The translations under genes were made by a program, and so were the position numbers. The notes below the pieces were generated by a model, which searched no databases, had not been told where the DNA came from, and saw nothing but the letters and a program-made list of their open reading frames with translations. 64,000 bases of DNA from Cyanophora paradoxa (taxonomy: Eukaryota > Glaucocystophyceae > Cyanophorales > Cyanophoraceae): the NCBI GenBank assembly GCA_004431415.1, contig QPMI01000437.1:248001-312000 (forward strand), given 5' to 3'. Numbering within the stretch: position 1 is the first letter of the stretch; each line of letters opens with the position of its first letter. This document shows, in pieces, positions 1 through 10,716 of this stretch.

Positions 1-3000
1 AGGGCGGCGAGGCGGAGGTCGCGGTCGGCGGCGAGGTGCGCCACCAGCTGCAGCGAGTCCGCGTCGATCCTGCCCAGTGTTTGGTTAAGTTAAGTTGAGT
101 TGAGTTAAGTTTAGCTAAGATGTTTAGTTAGTTAGTTCGGTGTAGCTAAGATGTCCGAGCCGCGGGCGGACGGACGGGCGGGCGGGCGCACCACTGGCAG
201 TCGTCGACGAAGAGGAGGAGTGGCTTTCCCTCCAGGGCGCCAGCAGCCGCACGCAGCAGCGCCGTGAACACCTAAAGGAGAGAGAGTTCATTAGTTAGTA
301 GCAAAGTCGGTTTGAGCAGTTTAGCTTAAAGCAGTTAGTTAGTAGAGTCCAGCTTGTATCAGTTATTAGTAAGAGAAGTAAGAGAGTTTATTAGTATCAG
401 TTAGTTAGTAGAGTCCAGCTTGGTTCAGTTTAGTTAGCTTGGTTCAGTTAACGGCGCGCGCACCCAGCAGAAGCGGGCGCGGGTCTCGGCGGGCGGGAGG
501 GGCATGAGGGGCGGGTGGTCGGCCCCGACGAGGAGCCGGAGGGAGGGGACGGCGTCCGTCAGGAGGCGCGCGTTGCGGCCAAGGGCGCCCCGCACGGCCT
601 CCTGCACGGCGCTGCGCGCCGGCTCCCCGCACGCCAGCGTCTGCGGGCGCGAGGCGCCGCGGACCGGTCAGGCTTTGCTTGGTGGAGGGGCAGGCGGGGC
701 AAAGAGAAGCCGAGGCCGAGGCGGCCTCTTCAAAGCCAGGGCGGCGGGCCCGGCTCGCGGGAGGCTCTAAGCTTGGAAGCGGGATGCTCGCGAGCTGGAG
801 CTTGGAACGGCAGCGGAGGGCTAGCTAAATAGCTAGTCTGGCTGGCCCGGCCCCAGCCTGGCGTGACTCACGGCGACGACGAGCTCGTGGGCGGCGGCGA
901 AGAGGGGCCCGTACGGGCTGCGATTGTACTGGTCCACCTGCGAGTTTCAAATTCAAAAATTCAAATTCAAATTCAAATTCGGGTTCAGGTTCAGGTTCAG
1001 GTTCAGGTGATCGGGCGGGCTCGCCTTTCCGGTGAGGAAGAGGCTGGCGATGCCTTCTGAGAGGGCCCGCTGGCCCACCGCACGAACCAGGAAGCTCTTG
1101 CCTGCGAGCGGCCAGACATGAGATCGAATCGAATCAGAGATCCTGCAAGGGGAGGGGAGGTATCTAATAGCGAGGAATCTAGATCTTACGGAGCCCAATA
1201 ACAGACTGATCTAGAATCTAACAAGGCCCCGATAAGAATCTTATCCAGAAACAAGAAACCGAGCAAGGGGAGCCAGTGGGGCGGGTCGGGCGGGCCGGGC
1301 TAGGCCGCGCGCGGGGAGCTAGAGATCACGCAGGTTGGGCCGGTGGGCATGTGGGCGTGCTGGGCGGGCCGGGCGGGCCGGGCAGCGCACCGGCGCCGGA
1401 GGTGCCGGCTACAAAGACAACGGCGGATCCGGAGGAGGAACGCGGTCCCTCTGGGGCCGACCCCGCCGCTCCCGCCGCCGCAGCCGCCCCCGCCCCCGCT
1501 GCGGGGCCGTCCGGGGCGCCCTCGGGGGCGGGGGCCGGCCCTTGGTCGACCCCGCGGCACACCTGCGCGCCGCAATCAAACCGAGAAGACAACGGCCTCG
1601 CTAATGCTGCAAGATAGATGATAGTCTTGAGGCAATCCCGATAGCTTTTTATAGTTGCGTCCTAGAGAAAGGCGATCCAAGCGAAAGATGGGCGGGCGGG
1701 GGCACCTAGTTCTAAGGCTTTGATAGAGGTTCAAGCCCTTTATCAGCTCGCTCGCTCGCTAAGACAGTTCTGTAAGGCAATCTAATATGGAGCCGTTGGG
1801 GCGGGCGTACCTCGAGGGCGGCCTGGAGCGCGGCCTCGCGGCCGTAGAGGCGGTCCGGCACGGCGAAGGGGGCGGCCCGGTCCCGCTCCCCCAGGGCGAA
1901 GTCTGAAGCCAACCGGCAAGTTTAGAGGTGATAGGCGGGTCTACAGTTGAAGTTTAGAGGGGAGGCGCGGACCGAAGGAGAGGTCGCCGGGCGGGCCCGC
2001 CGCGAGCCGCCGCAGGTCGTGCGCAACGCCCGCCGCGCTCGCGTAACGCTGCGCCGAGAGCGCGCGCGCGTCAACGTCGGAAAGGGGCGAGGGGTAGGGG
2101 GTACAGGGACGGACGAACGGACCTCGTCGGGGTTCTTGGCCATGAGCTTCCGGACGATTCGGTCCAGAACCGCTGCGGGGCGAAAGGGCGGGTCGGTGGG
2201 AGGCTCAAGCTCGTGATCTACAGCGTAAGAGAGCTTAGAGAGCTCGGCTCAAGCGTACAAGCTCTAGCAGAAGCTTCAGCCTTGGCTTAAGCGAATTGGC
2301 TCTAGCAGAAACGAAGCTAATAGCGGAAGGCTTCGGCTCAGCTAGCTTTTATTAACCTTAGCTTTTATTAACCTAGCTAAGCTAAGCTAAGCTAAGCTTT
2401 TTTATTAAGCTCAGCTTTGCTTAAGCTTATCTTTGCTTATAGCTTTGCTTAGGGGCGGCGCACGGGGCACGTCGGGGCGGGCGGCGGCCACGCTGGGGAC
2501 CTGCGCGGCCGGCCCGCGGGCGGGCGCCGGGGCTCAGAGACCGACCGGCGGCGCGGGCGGGGCAAACAAATCGATCGCGGCAAAGTTCGCACGGCGGCGG
2601 CGAGGTGGCAGTGGATGTATTCGAGGGGCGTGTTGGCGCGGTAGGGCGGCCTGCCGCGGGCTTCTGGTCAGCGGGCGGGCGGGCGGCGCAGGGCGGTGGG
2701 CCGCAGGCGGGAGGCGGCAGGCCGCGGGCCGGCGGGCGGGCGGCCGCGGCACGAAAGCGTACAGGAGCCAACGAGCTCAAGCTGAAGCTAAGACTTCAAA
2801 GCTAGAGGTGTACGAGCCCCGGCAGGTATAAGAGCCAACGAGCTAAAGCTGAAGCTAAGACTTCTTAGAGAGGGGCGGGGGCGGGGATCCGGGAGCTGAA
2901 GTCAAGACTTCGTAGCTAGAGGCGGGGGGCCGGGAGCTGAAGCTAAGACTTCTTAGCGAGGGGGGGGGGGGGGCCGGGAGCTGAAACTAAGACTTCTTAG

Positions 3001-4713
3001 CGAGGGGGGGGGGGCGGGAGCTGAAACTAAGACTTCTTAGCGAGAGGCGGGAGGCCGGGAGCTGAAGCTAAGACTTCTTAGCGAGGGGGGGGGGGCCGGG
3101 AGCTGAAACTAAGACTTCTTAGCGAGGGGGGGGGGGGCCGGGAGCTGAAACTAAGACTTCTTAGCGAGAGGCGGGAGGCCGGGAGCTGAAGCTAAGACTT
3201 CTTAGCGAGGGGGGGGGGCCGGGAGCTGAAACTAAGACTTCTTAGCGAGGGGCGGGAGGCCGGCCTTCTAGAATGTGACGCTAAAGCTAAAGATAAGACC
3301 TCTAGAGCTAAAGATAAGACCTCTACAGCTAAATATAGGACTTCTAGAGCAATAGATAAGACTTCTAGAGCTAAAGATAAGACATCTAGAGCTAAAGATC
3401 TACGATCCCAATCAGATATAAGCGCCCTGTCTGGGCGCACGATCCGACGAGCATCTCGTAGAACGTGACGCCCAGGCTGTAGAGGTCCGTCCTCGCGTCC
3501 ATCCGCAGCCCCGAGCGGCCCGTCTGCTCCGGCCTGGGGTACAGGATTAGCGGGTTAGGTTGGGTGGGGAGGGACGCCACATATCAGATTGCTGCTAGCG
3601 CTAGACTCCCGCCCGCCCCGGCGCCCCAGCGCCGCGCCGGTCTAGATCTCCAAGAAGGCGGGGGGGGGGGGGAAAGGGGGGGGGGGGGCGGGGGTAGAGG
3701 GGGGCGCCTCATATCAGAATCTTGCTAGATTTAGTAGTTGGGTGGAGGTTATTAGATTCCCGCCCGCCCCGGCGCCGCGCCGGTCTAGATCTATCAGAGG
3801 GCAGGGAGGTGGGGGGGGATGGGGGTGGAGGGGGGGGAGGGGGGGGGAAGGGGGGGGTAGAGGGCTACGGCGCACGACATGTAGGCGAAGGTCCCCGTGA
3901 TGCGGCCGCGGCCGCCGGCGCCCTCGCCGCCCTTGACGGAGCCCTCGCCCGAGTCGGCCGCCTCGGCCGCGTCGGCCGCCGACTCGAGGACCGAGATGTT
4001 GAAGTCCGTCAGCTTGAGCACTAGGGCGCCGCCGCGCCGGGCCACCACCAGGTTCGAGGGCTTCACGTCGCTGAGGAGCGAACGAAGCGTGGGCGGGCGC
4101 GCCAGGGCGGGGCGGGGCGGGGCGGGACGGGAGGGGGGTACACGCACCAGTGGACGACGTCGGCGGCGTGGACGTGGGCCAGCGCGTCTGCGGCCTGTAC
4201 GGCGAGCTCCAGGAAGGCGGGTACGACCAGCGGACCCTCCCGCGCCAGCCTGGCCCGCCCGCATGGTCAGCGCGCAGCGGCGGCTCGCGCGGCGGTGCGC
4301 GGCGCGGCGCGCACATCTCTTTGAGGCTGTCGCCGCCGTCCTCCATACAGACTATCGATTGACCGCAGTACGTGAACGGCTCCTCTAGGATGCGCACGAC
4401 GCCGGGGCCGGCGCAGCGCTGCGCCAGCTGGACCTCCCGTGTCATTCGCACGTGAAGGTGGTCGTTCTCGCCCTCCGTCTCGTAGATCTGGCGCGGCGAA
4501 GTGCGCGGGCGCGTAAGAGTCAACGAGGCGAGGAGCTGGGGGCCCGCAACCGCTCGCCTTTAGTACCACCGGCACGGGGTCGTCCGCGCCCGCGGCAAGC
4601 GACTCCGACCCTTCGCCATCCGCCGAGGCCTGCGGGCCGCCTTGTGGTAGCTTCCTTCTGCTCAGGCGCGCGTTAGTCGTGCAAGGCGCCGATTTGGCGG
4701 ACCGGGTGCGCAC
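1..4713 (-). CDS. Ser/Thr protein kinase-AAA ATPase hybrid (histidine-kinase fusion family), C-terminal part off left edge
   Basis: Multi-exon gene; the motifs below are in protein order. Kinase N-lobe: VPVVLKA (beta-3 Lys) near 4,560, then a helix-C/hinge segment at about 4,490-4,320. Catalytic loop SDVKPSNL and activation segment TDFNIS...GTFAYMS lie at about 4,075-3,880. [20 protein letters not shown] at about 3,540-3,430 is close to the [17 protein letters not shown] signature of trifunctional kinase/ATPase/histidine-kinase proteins. Further pieces: LEYIHCHLA (2,610-2,690), LMAKNPDE (about 2,122-2,176), [14 protein letters not shown] (about 2,000). The ATPase linker has FALGERDR...LYGREAAL (1,810-1,905). 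Walker A GTSGAGKS is split by a 289-nt phase-1 intron (1,102-1,390). [13 protein letters not shown] (862-934), [10 protein letters not shown] (about 470) and Walker [11 protein letters not shown] (about 195-230) follow. GAF and histidine-kinase domains, if present, lie beyond base 1. DFG is replaced by DFN. The first exon and start codon are not fixed. Confidence 0.85.
950..1008. repeat. Hexanucleotide simple repeat in kinase-ATPase gene
   Basis: About four ATTCAA units followed by five GGTTCA units, in an intron of the minus-strand kinase gene between the Walker A exon and the next exon. Confidence 0.8.
2772..3262. repeat. Intronic tandem array, about 40-bp unit with hairpin core
   Basis: Nine clear copies and two degenerate upstream copies of a unit reading GGGAGCTGAAACTAAGACTT CTTAGCGAG followed by a variable run of G. 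Each unit carries the inverted repeat CTAAG-ACTT-CTTAG. The array lies in an intron of the minus-strand kinase gene, between the DLYSLG exon and the LEYIHCHLA exon. Variation is mainly in the length of the G run. Confidence 0.85.
3280..3405. repeat. Second intronic tandem array
   Basis: About six degenerate copies of a 21-24 bp unit (AGCTAAAGATAAGACYTCTA) directly after the previous array and in the same intron. Confidence 0.75.
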
Positions 4714-5904
4714 AGGCGTGTCGCGCGGACGAGGCTCGAGCCGTGCCCTCGGACGGCGATGATAGCGCGTGCAACGAACCGCGGAGGAAGCGGTATATCG
4801 ATCAGGGGGTTCGCATCCATCCTGTCGCGCGCCTCTAGATGGGCCTGAACGGCGTGGCCCAGCCCGGCCCTGGCCCGCGCGTGCCGGTCGCTACACTTCA
4901 GCCCCGATGCCGTACAGCCTGTACAGCTCAAGAGATCATCATCATATCACTTGATCCGAAGCTTGAAGCTGCTTGCGGAGCTCGCTCGATGGGGCCTGGC
5001 TCGCGGCTGCTTGCGATGTGCGACTTTGCAGCTCGCTGGTCGAACGCGCGCGAGCTGAACGTGCTTTTCGAGCACCCCAAAGGCTGCTGCTGCTCGCTGG
5101 CTGAATCCGGAGCTGCGCCCGGTAAGTGCTGCGGGGGTTGCCTCTCCGGTTCAAGCTGCGGCAGTCGCCGGGTACAGCCTCTCTCGGCCGACGCTCGGCA
5201 TAGCTCGTCGACGTCATATATGCGAGGCCGGCGCTGATGCGGCCATCATGCCATGATGCGGGCGCCGCCGCCGATGCGAGGGCTTTCGGGACGACATTAT
5301 CGCGGCGAGGGAGCGCTAGCGCTTCGAATTCGATCCATGGCCAGCTGCAGGCCGCGCGGGGCGCGGGAGCTATACGCGCTAACGCGCGGGGCGCGGGAGC
5401 TGCAGGCCATGCATATATATGGCGCGGCGCTAGCTAGCTGCAGCAGCCCGGCCAGCGCCCGGCATGGCAGCCCTTCGCTGGTGCACTCGATATCAAGCAA
5501 GCCTAATTAAAGCCATGCAGTAGGATGCCTTGAAGCCCCTGAGCCCCGCGCGGCCGGGGCCCAGCCCGGTGATGGCCGTCCCATACGTACGCGTCGACGT
5601 CGCCCTTGGTGTTCATATGTACATCGCCCCCGAGGAAGCACCCCCGCATACCCGCTCGCAAATCTAGATTTAGCTGCTTTGTTCTTAGATTTGTTGTTAA
5701 GGGACTGTCTGTCTGGCTGACTGGCTGAACGGGGCGACTGCGGAGGCGGGGGCGGGGGTGAGGAGCAGGGGTGGCGGCGGAGGCACGGGGCGTCGGGCGC
5801 GGGAACGATGTGCGGATGCGGACGGGCGCGGAAGGGGCGGTTTCGGCGGAGGAGGGGGAGGAGCGAAAGGGGGGAGGGGCGGGGGGGTAGGATGAAAGGG
5901 TACG
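4714..5904. other. Region without a recognised gene
   Basis: No ORF here resembles a known family. On the minus strand, about 5,512-5,651 holds a short ORF (MRGCFLGGDVHMNTKGD...) that could be a last exon, but nothing connects to it. An 18-bp word, GCGCGGGGCGCGGGAGCT, is repeated near 5,356 and 5,390. Confidence 0.5.
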
Positions 5905-6828
5905 CTATTGCTCCTTCTTGGGGGCGGGCGTGGGGGCGGGGGCGGGGGACTTGGGGGGCTCGACGACGGAGTACAGGATTATGCCGACGAGGGTGGCGGC
6001 GGCGCCGAGGAGGGTGCGGGGCGTCCAGACGTGGTCGAAGGCGAGGAATCCGATGAGGAGGACGAGGCAGGTCTTGAGGTGGGAGCAGACGGAGAAGGTG
6101 AGGGCCGACGTCTTCGAGATGACGATCGATCCCGAGAGGTTCACGAGGATGGCGACGGTGCCGGAGAGGCATACGAAGGCCAGCGCGCGCCCCGTGAAGC
6201 TGTAGGAGAAGAACCCGGGCTCCATTACGGGAACGAAGGCCGCGATGGAGGCGGCCGAGGCGGGCGCGAGGTAGTAGAGGAGCTGGTAGGACGAGGCGGA
6301 GAGCTCTTTGGACTTGGCCTTGGTGAGGACGTGGTAGCCGACGGTGCCCAGGACGGCCATCGCCGCGTTGAAGGTCCCGACGACGTTCGTGCTGACGTTC
6401 TCGACGGTCGCGAGCATGACGCCGCCGCAGACGAGCGCGAGCGCGAAGACCTCGGCACCCGTGCGCCGCTGCCCGTAGACGACCGTCTCGATGAGCGCGA
6501 CCGCCGGCGTCTGCAGGATCTTCGAGAGCTGGTAGAAGCCGACCGAGTTCGTCTCCAGGCTCAGGTTCAGGAAGACGACCGACGTGCAGAACGAGCCCGA
6601 GAGCAGCAGCACGTCCCGCCACGGGATGCGCTTGCTCTTGAACGCGCCCACGAGCGGGGACGCCTGGAGGTGCACGTAGATCGACGTGAGGCAGAAGTGG
6701 AAACAAGTGAGCGCCATGCTGAACGTGAAGCCGACGCTGACGAACAGCAGCTTGTTCACGAAGACGAGGGTCACGCTCGACGCCACGTTGACGAAGAGCC
6801 AGACATTAACCATCAGCGAGCCCGCCAT
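5905..6828 (-). CDS. TPT/SLC35-family sugar-phosphate or nucleotide-sugar transporter
   Basis: Intronless 307-residue ORF starting MAGSLMVNVWLF, the usual length for the triose-phosphate translocator / SLC35E-like branch of the drug/metabolite transporter superfamily. Hydrophobicity suggests about ten membrane helices. Recognisable family segments are the first helix with VTLVFVNKLLF, FYQLSKILQTPAVALIE in the middle, and SALTFSVCSHLKTCLVLLIG followed by GAAATLVGIILYS near the end. The C-terminus is a short cytosolic Pro-Ala tail ending KKEQ. No plastid transit peptide is evident, so a Golgi/ER location is more likely than plastid; the substrate cannot be read from the sequence. The absence of introns is unusual here, since neighbouring genes carry many; a retrocopy is possible but I saw no tail or target duplication. 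Long plus-strand ORFs over the same bases are GC-driven shadows. Confidence 0.92.
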   Translation of the reverse strand: MAGSLMVNVWLFVNVASSVTLVFVNKLLFVSVGFTFSMALTCFHFCLTSIYVHLQASPLVGAFKSKRIPWRDVLLLSGSFCTSVVFLNLSLETNSVGFYQLSKILQTPAVALIETVVYGQRRTGAEVFALALVCGGVMLATVENVSTNVVGTFNAAMAVLGTVGYHVLTKAKSKELSASSYQLLYYLAPASAASIAAFVPVMEPGFFSYSFTGRALAFVCLSGTVAILVNLSGSIVISKTSALTFSVCSHLKTCLVLLIGFLAFDHVWTPRTLLGAAATLVGIILYSVVEPPKSPAPAPTPAPKKEQ

Positions 6829-7140
6829 CTCGCCCAGCGGCGCCGCGGCCGCAGCGAGCCGGTGCTAGCGGCTACCTGCAGAGCTGGCCGAGGGATGCTG
6901 CCCGTCCTGCGCGCGCGCGCCGCGGCCAGCACGGTTACGGAAGCGAGCGAGCTGGCAGGCTTCGGGATAAGCGCGCGCGCTTACTAGGCAGCTCGCGGAG
7001 TGAGGTCACGCACCAGGGAGATCGGGGGCTCGGGGGCGTCAAAGCCGGAGTCCTCCACTTGAAGTTGCCGTACCCGGTGGCTCTCTGTCCCCCTACCAGC
7101 CAGCTCGGAGGTGCGCGTCCCCGTCGGTTCCGAGGTTCCC

Positions 7141-10100
7141 ATGCGGCCGGGCGAGATGCAATCGTTCGGGGGCCAGCCGGCCGAGTCCGGCAGCCACGGC
7201 CTGGCTCACACCACGACGATGGCGTTCTCGCATGGCATGGCCTTCTGCAACTGCGGCTGCCACCACAAGCACACAAAGCCCGCGGTGAACTCTCTTGACC
7301 GGGTTGACCATCGAGTCTCGGCGTCCTGCGCTGGATCTAACCACCAGACCCGCAGCCCAAGCGGCCAGCCGCGAAGCCGAAGCCGAAGCCGGCGGGCGTC
7401 GAAGTCGGGCCTGTCAAGCCGTTCGATCCGGTCAGCTTCGTGGCCTCCGGCTCGGCCCTCGTGGCGGCTGCGCAGGTCCGCCGGACGCCCGCCGTCCGCC
7501 TTGCGGAGTTTGTAACGCCTGCGCAGATGCTCCCGACGATTACGTTCGGGGACGACGGCTCTCACAAGTGCAGCTGGGACCAGAAGCGGAAGGTACCTTC
7601 CGCGACGCCGCCGCCGGAGCTCCTCCGGTCAATCACTGAAGCAGCGGTCGCCCGGCGGCAGCTGACGCGGGCGGAGCACATGCTCTGGGACGCCGAGTTC
7701 GAGGTTGCCGACCTCAAAAAGGACATCGCGAAGCTTCGGAAGGAGAAGGGAGGCAACATCGACGCGCTGGAGGCCGAGATGGCGTCGCTTCGTTCGCAGC
7801 TGAAGGAGGCCGCCCGCGACCTGTCGCAGACCCGCGCGCGCCTCGAGGACGAGACGTCGGCCCACGCCGAGGCGCGTTTAGCCCGGCCCGCCCTGCCCGA
7901 CCCGCCCCGCCCCGCCCCGTCCTGACTCCGTGACGCGCGCGCGCGCAGACCTCGAACCAGCTCGTGAACGAGTTCAACGAGAACGCTCACCTGCGCGACC
8001 TCCTGCGGGTCCGCCGGGCCTAGACCCGCGGACGCTCCGCCCTCACCTGATCCTGATTCTTCCCCCCTGCAGAACCGCGACGAGGAGCTGGCCGGGCTGA
8101 AGGCGCGCCTGCCCCCCCGCTCCGGCTCGGGTACGGCAAGGCTGGCTTGGCTCACCTGAATCTGAGCGCAGGGCGTCATTTCGGCCCTTGAGGCGCAGCT
8201 GGCGTCCCTCCGCTCCGAGGGCGAGCGACTGCGGGAGGCGCGTGCCGTACCCCCCTCGACTCCTCGATCGCTCGGCCGAGCTTCGTGCGCAGTCGCTCTC
8301 GGCGGCGACTATGGAGAGGGACCGGCTGGGGCGCGACCTGCGGGTCGAGCAGTCGGGCCGGAAGACTGCCGAGGAGAAGGCGGCCTCGCTCGCGCGGGAC
8401 CTCGAGGCGGGGCGGCGCCGCGCGGCGGAGCTGGAGTCGCTCCTCGCCCGGCGGGAGAACGAGCTCTCGGGGACCAAGGCAGCCATGGCCTGTATGGAAA
8501 AGGACTACGCGGCGGCCCGCGCGGAGCTCGGCGCCGCGCAGGACGCGGCAAGGCGCGCCGCCGCCGACGCCGAGCGCAGCGCCGCGCTCGTCAAGGTGCC
8601 CTTGGCCCATTCCATCCCCCCCTTCTCTCCTTCTAAGCCCTCGGCAGACGCGGGACGCGGAGATCGCGCGGCTCCAAGCCGAGCTGGCCTCGCTCCGGGC
8701 CGACGGCTCCGCCGGTTCCGCCGAGCTTGCCGAGCTGCGGGCCCGGCTCGAGGTAAGCGTCGCCGTACCCCCGCCGCTCCCCGCCTCTCCCCGCGCGTCC
8801 CTGCCGGACCGGCCGACGCCGCGTTAGGCGCGGGACGGAGAGATCTCGCGGCTCCAAGCCGAGCTCAACGAGCTTCGGGCCAAGCTGCAGGCTCGCCCCC
8901 CACCCCCCTCCCCCCCTATCCCTTCTCCACTAACAAGCCGGCTCTAGGCACGGGACGGGGAGATCGCTCGACTCCAAGCCGATCTGTCGGCTCTGCGCGC
9001 CAGCGGCGCGGCCGGCGCCAGCGAACTTGCCGACCTTCGGGCCAAGCTCGAGGTTCGCCGCCCGCCGCCCGTCCTCCCTCTCTCTTTTCTCTCCTGACAA
9101 GCCGGCTCTAGGCCCGTGACAAGGAGATCTCGCGGCTCCAAGCCGAGCTGTCGGCTCTCCGCGCCAGCGGCGCGGCCGGCGCCAGCGACCTCGCTGATCT
9201 GCGGGCCAAGCTCGAGGTTCGCTGCCCGCCCTCCCCTCCCTTCCCTCTCCGTTCTCCCCTGACGAGCCGGCCCCAGGCCCGTGACAAGGAGATCTCGCGG
9301 CTCCAAGCCGAGCTGTCGGCTCTGCGCGCCAGCGGCAGCGCCGGCGCCTCGGAGCTCGCCGAGCTTAGGGCCCTCCTCGAGGTGAGTCCCTGTATCCCCC
9401 TTCCTCTTCCCCCCCCCCCGCGAACCTTCCTTATTCCCCCCCCCCCCTCTTCAGGCGGAGCGCGCGTCGGGCGAGTCGCTCCGCGGACGGGTACGGGAGC
9501 TCGAGGGTCTCCTCGCGGTGCGCTTTTTTTAAAGCGCATGAAGCTGGCCGGCGCGCATAAGTATCGACTATATTTAGAAACTGCGCTCGAGCCGTAAAGC
9601 CGTACCCTCCCTCGGCCTCGGCTGACCTGCCGCCCGCCCCGCCCGCCCCCCCGCGCCCCGCCCCGCGCAGGCGCGGCAGAAGGAGTGCGGGCACCACATC
9701 GTGCGCGCGGAGCAGCGGCCGTACCCCCCTCGTCCTCGTTCCACCCTCTTACCCCCCCCCCCCGGCCTCAGGTGAGCGTGGAGCAGTCACGGGACGACAG
9801 CGCCGACGTCGCCCGCCGCGCGAACGCGCTCCTCGCAAAGGTCGGCCCCGTTGCAATTGAAATCCGATGGAATCTGATCCTAATAGAATCTATCGGATGC
9901 CCTTTCTAAAGTCTGCTAGATCCCCCCTTTCCTCTTCTCCGTCGCATCCCTGTGACCTAGATTCTTCATCTCGTCCCGGGCTGACGTCGCCCTTCCCGCG
10001 CAGCTTGCCGCCCGCGGTGGCGCCTTCGCTGCCCTCGCCGCGAACGGCGGCGCGAACGGCGCGGACGGCGCCAGCGGCGCCGGGCAGGGCCAGGCGCTCC

Positions 10101-10321
10101 CGAAGGTACCGGTACCCCCCCTCGCTCCCATCCCCCTCGTGGCCTTACCCCGGGCGGGGCGGCAGGGGGCGCTCCTGTGCGTCTGCGGGAACCCGCTGCA
10201 CACTGTCCTCACCGAGGGCGGCGCCGAGATACCGGTCGTCACCTGTGCGCACCCCCCCTTTCTCTTCCCGTTTCTCCTTTGACGCGCCGCGCCGCGCCGC
10301 GCCGCCGCAGCCGTGCACTGA
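7141..10321 (+). CDS. Long coiled-coil protein with Cys-rich ends, built by exon duplication
   Basis: Exon 1 is 7,141-7,284 (ATG; contains FCNCGCHHKHTKPA). Exon 2 starts at 7,356 after CGCAG and runs through a Lys-Pro linker into a coiled coil (MLWDAEFEVADLKKDI, LEAEMASLRSQLKEAAR). Later exons are mostly phase 0 and heptad-rich. Five paralogous exons lie at 8,648-8,752, 8,828-8,890, 8,948-9,052, 9,112-9,216 and 9,277-9,381. Further exons: 9,455-9,517, 9,772-9,840, 10,004-10,105 (Gly/Ala-rich), 10,166-10,244 (LLCVCGNPLHTVL) and a last exon from 10,311 ending SVH and TGA at 10,319-10,321. Donors vary (GTAAGC, GTTCGC, GTGAGT, GTACCC, one GCTCGC). The exon at 9,671-9,720 is 50 bp and does not close the frame with the simplest splice sites, so that junction is unresolved. 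A cytoskeletal, basal-body or tethering role would fit the shape but is inference. Confidence 0.75.
8648..9381 (+). repeat. Tandem exon-plus-intron duplication (35-codon coiled-coil unit)
   Basis: Four exons are exactly 105 bp (35 codons, five heptads) and one is 63 bp (21 codons, three heptads). All are phase 0 and start A/T-R-D-x-E-I-x-R-L-Q-A-x-L. Introns after copies 3 and 4 are also related (GTTCGC..., ending AAGCCGGCTCTAG or GAGCCGGCCCCAG), so the duplicated unit was exon plus intron, about 165 bp. Confidence 0.9.
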
Positions 10322-10716
10322 ACCGAGCGCGACCGCGACCCGCGCGCCTCGCTTGCTTCCGGTCCGCCTGCAATTGTCCGCACGTAGTTTCCCGCGCCTC
10401 CGTACCCCTGCCGGCCGCGGCCCGGAGGCGCACTGTAGAGTAGTCCTTCCCGTCGCTTTCCCGACCCCGCCGCATGGGGTATTCGGTATTGTGCAGCCTC
10501 CGTCTATTTCGGTATTGTGCAGCCTCCGTATTGACAGACCGCGGCCGGTCATTCCGGAGGCCGGGCCCGCCTGTAAACTATTTTGCATCGTCGTCCCTCT
10601 CCGCGGGCGCTTTTCGCGTCCATTTCATCGCGGCTTCTCAATTCTCGTGTTGATAACTTGTATACTATGATAATGAATTCCGAATTCGAAGCTTAAGCTT
10701 TAAAAGATACTTAACT

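Noticed and set aside
2772-3262. CRISPR-like repeat array
   Set aside because: No unique spacers, repeats are directly adjacent, and it lies in a eukaryotic intron.
5507-6706. 399-codon minus-strand ORF overlapping the transporter
   Set aside because: Alternate frame of the transporter, with Arg/Pro-rich low-complexity content and no family features.
5908-6987. 359-codon plus-strand ORF
   Set aside because: It is the opposite-strand shadow of the transporter gene; composition is Arg/Glu/Gly-biased with no domain.
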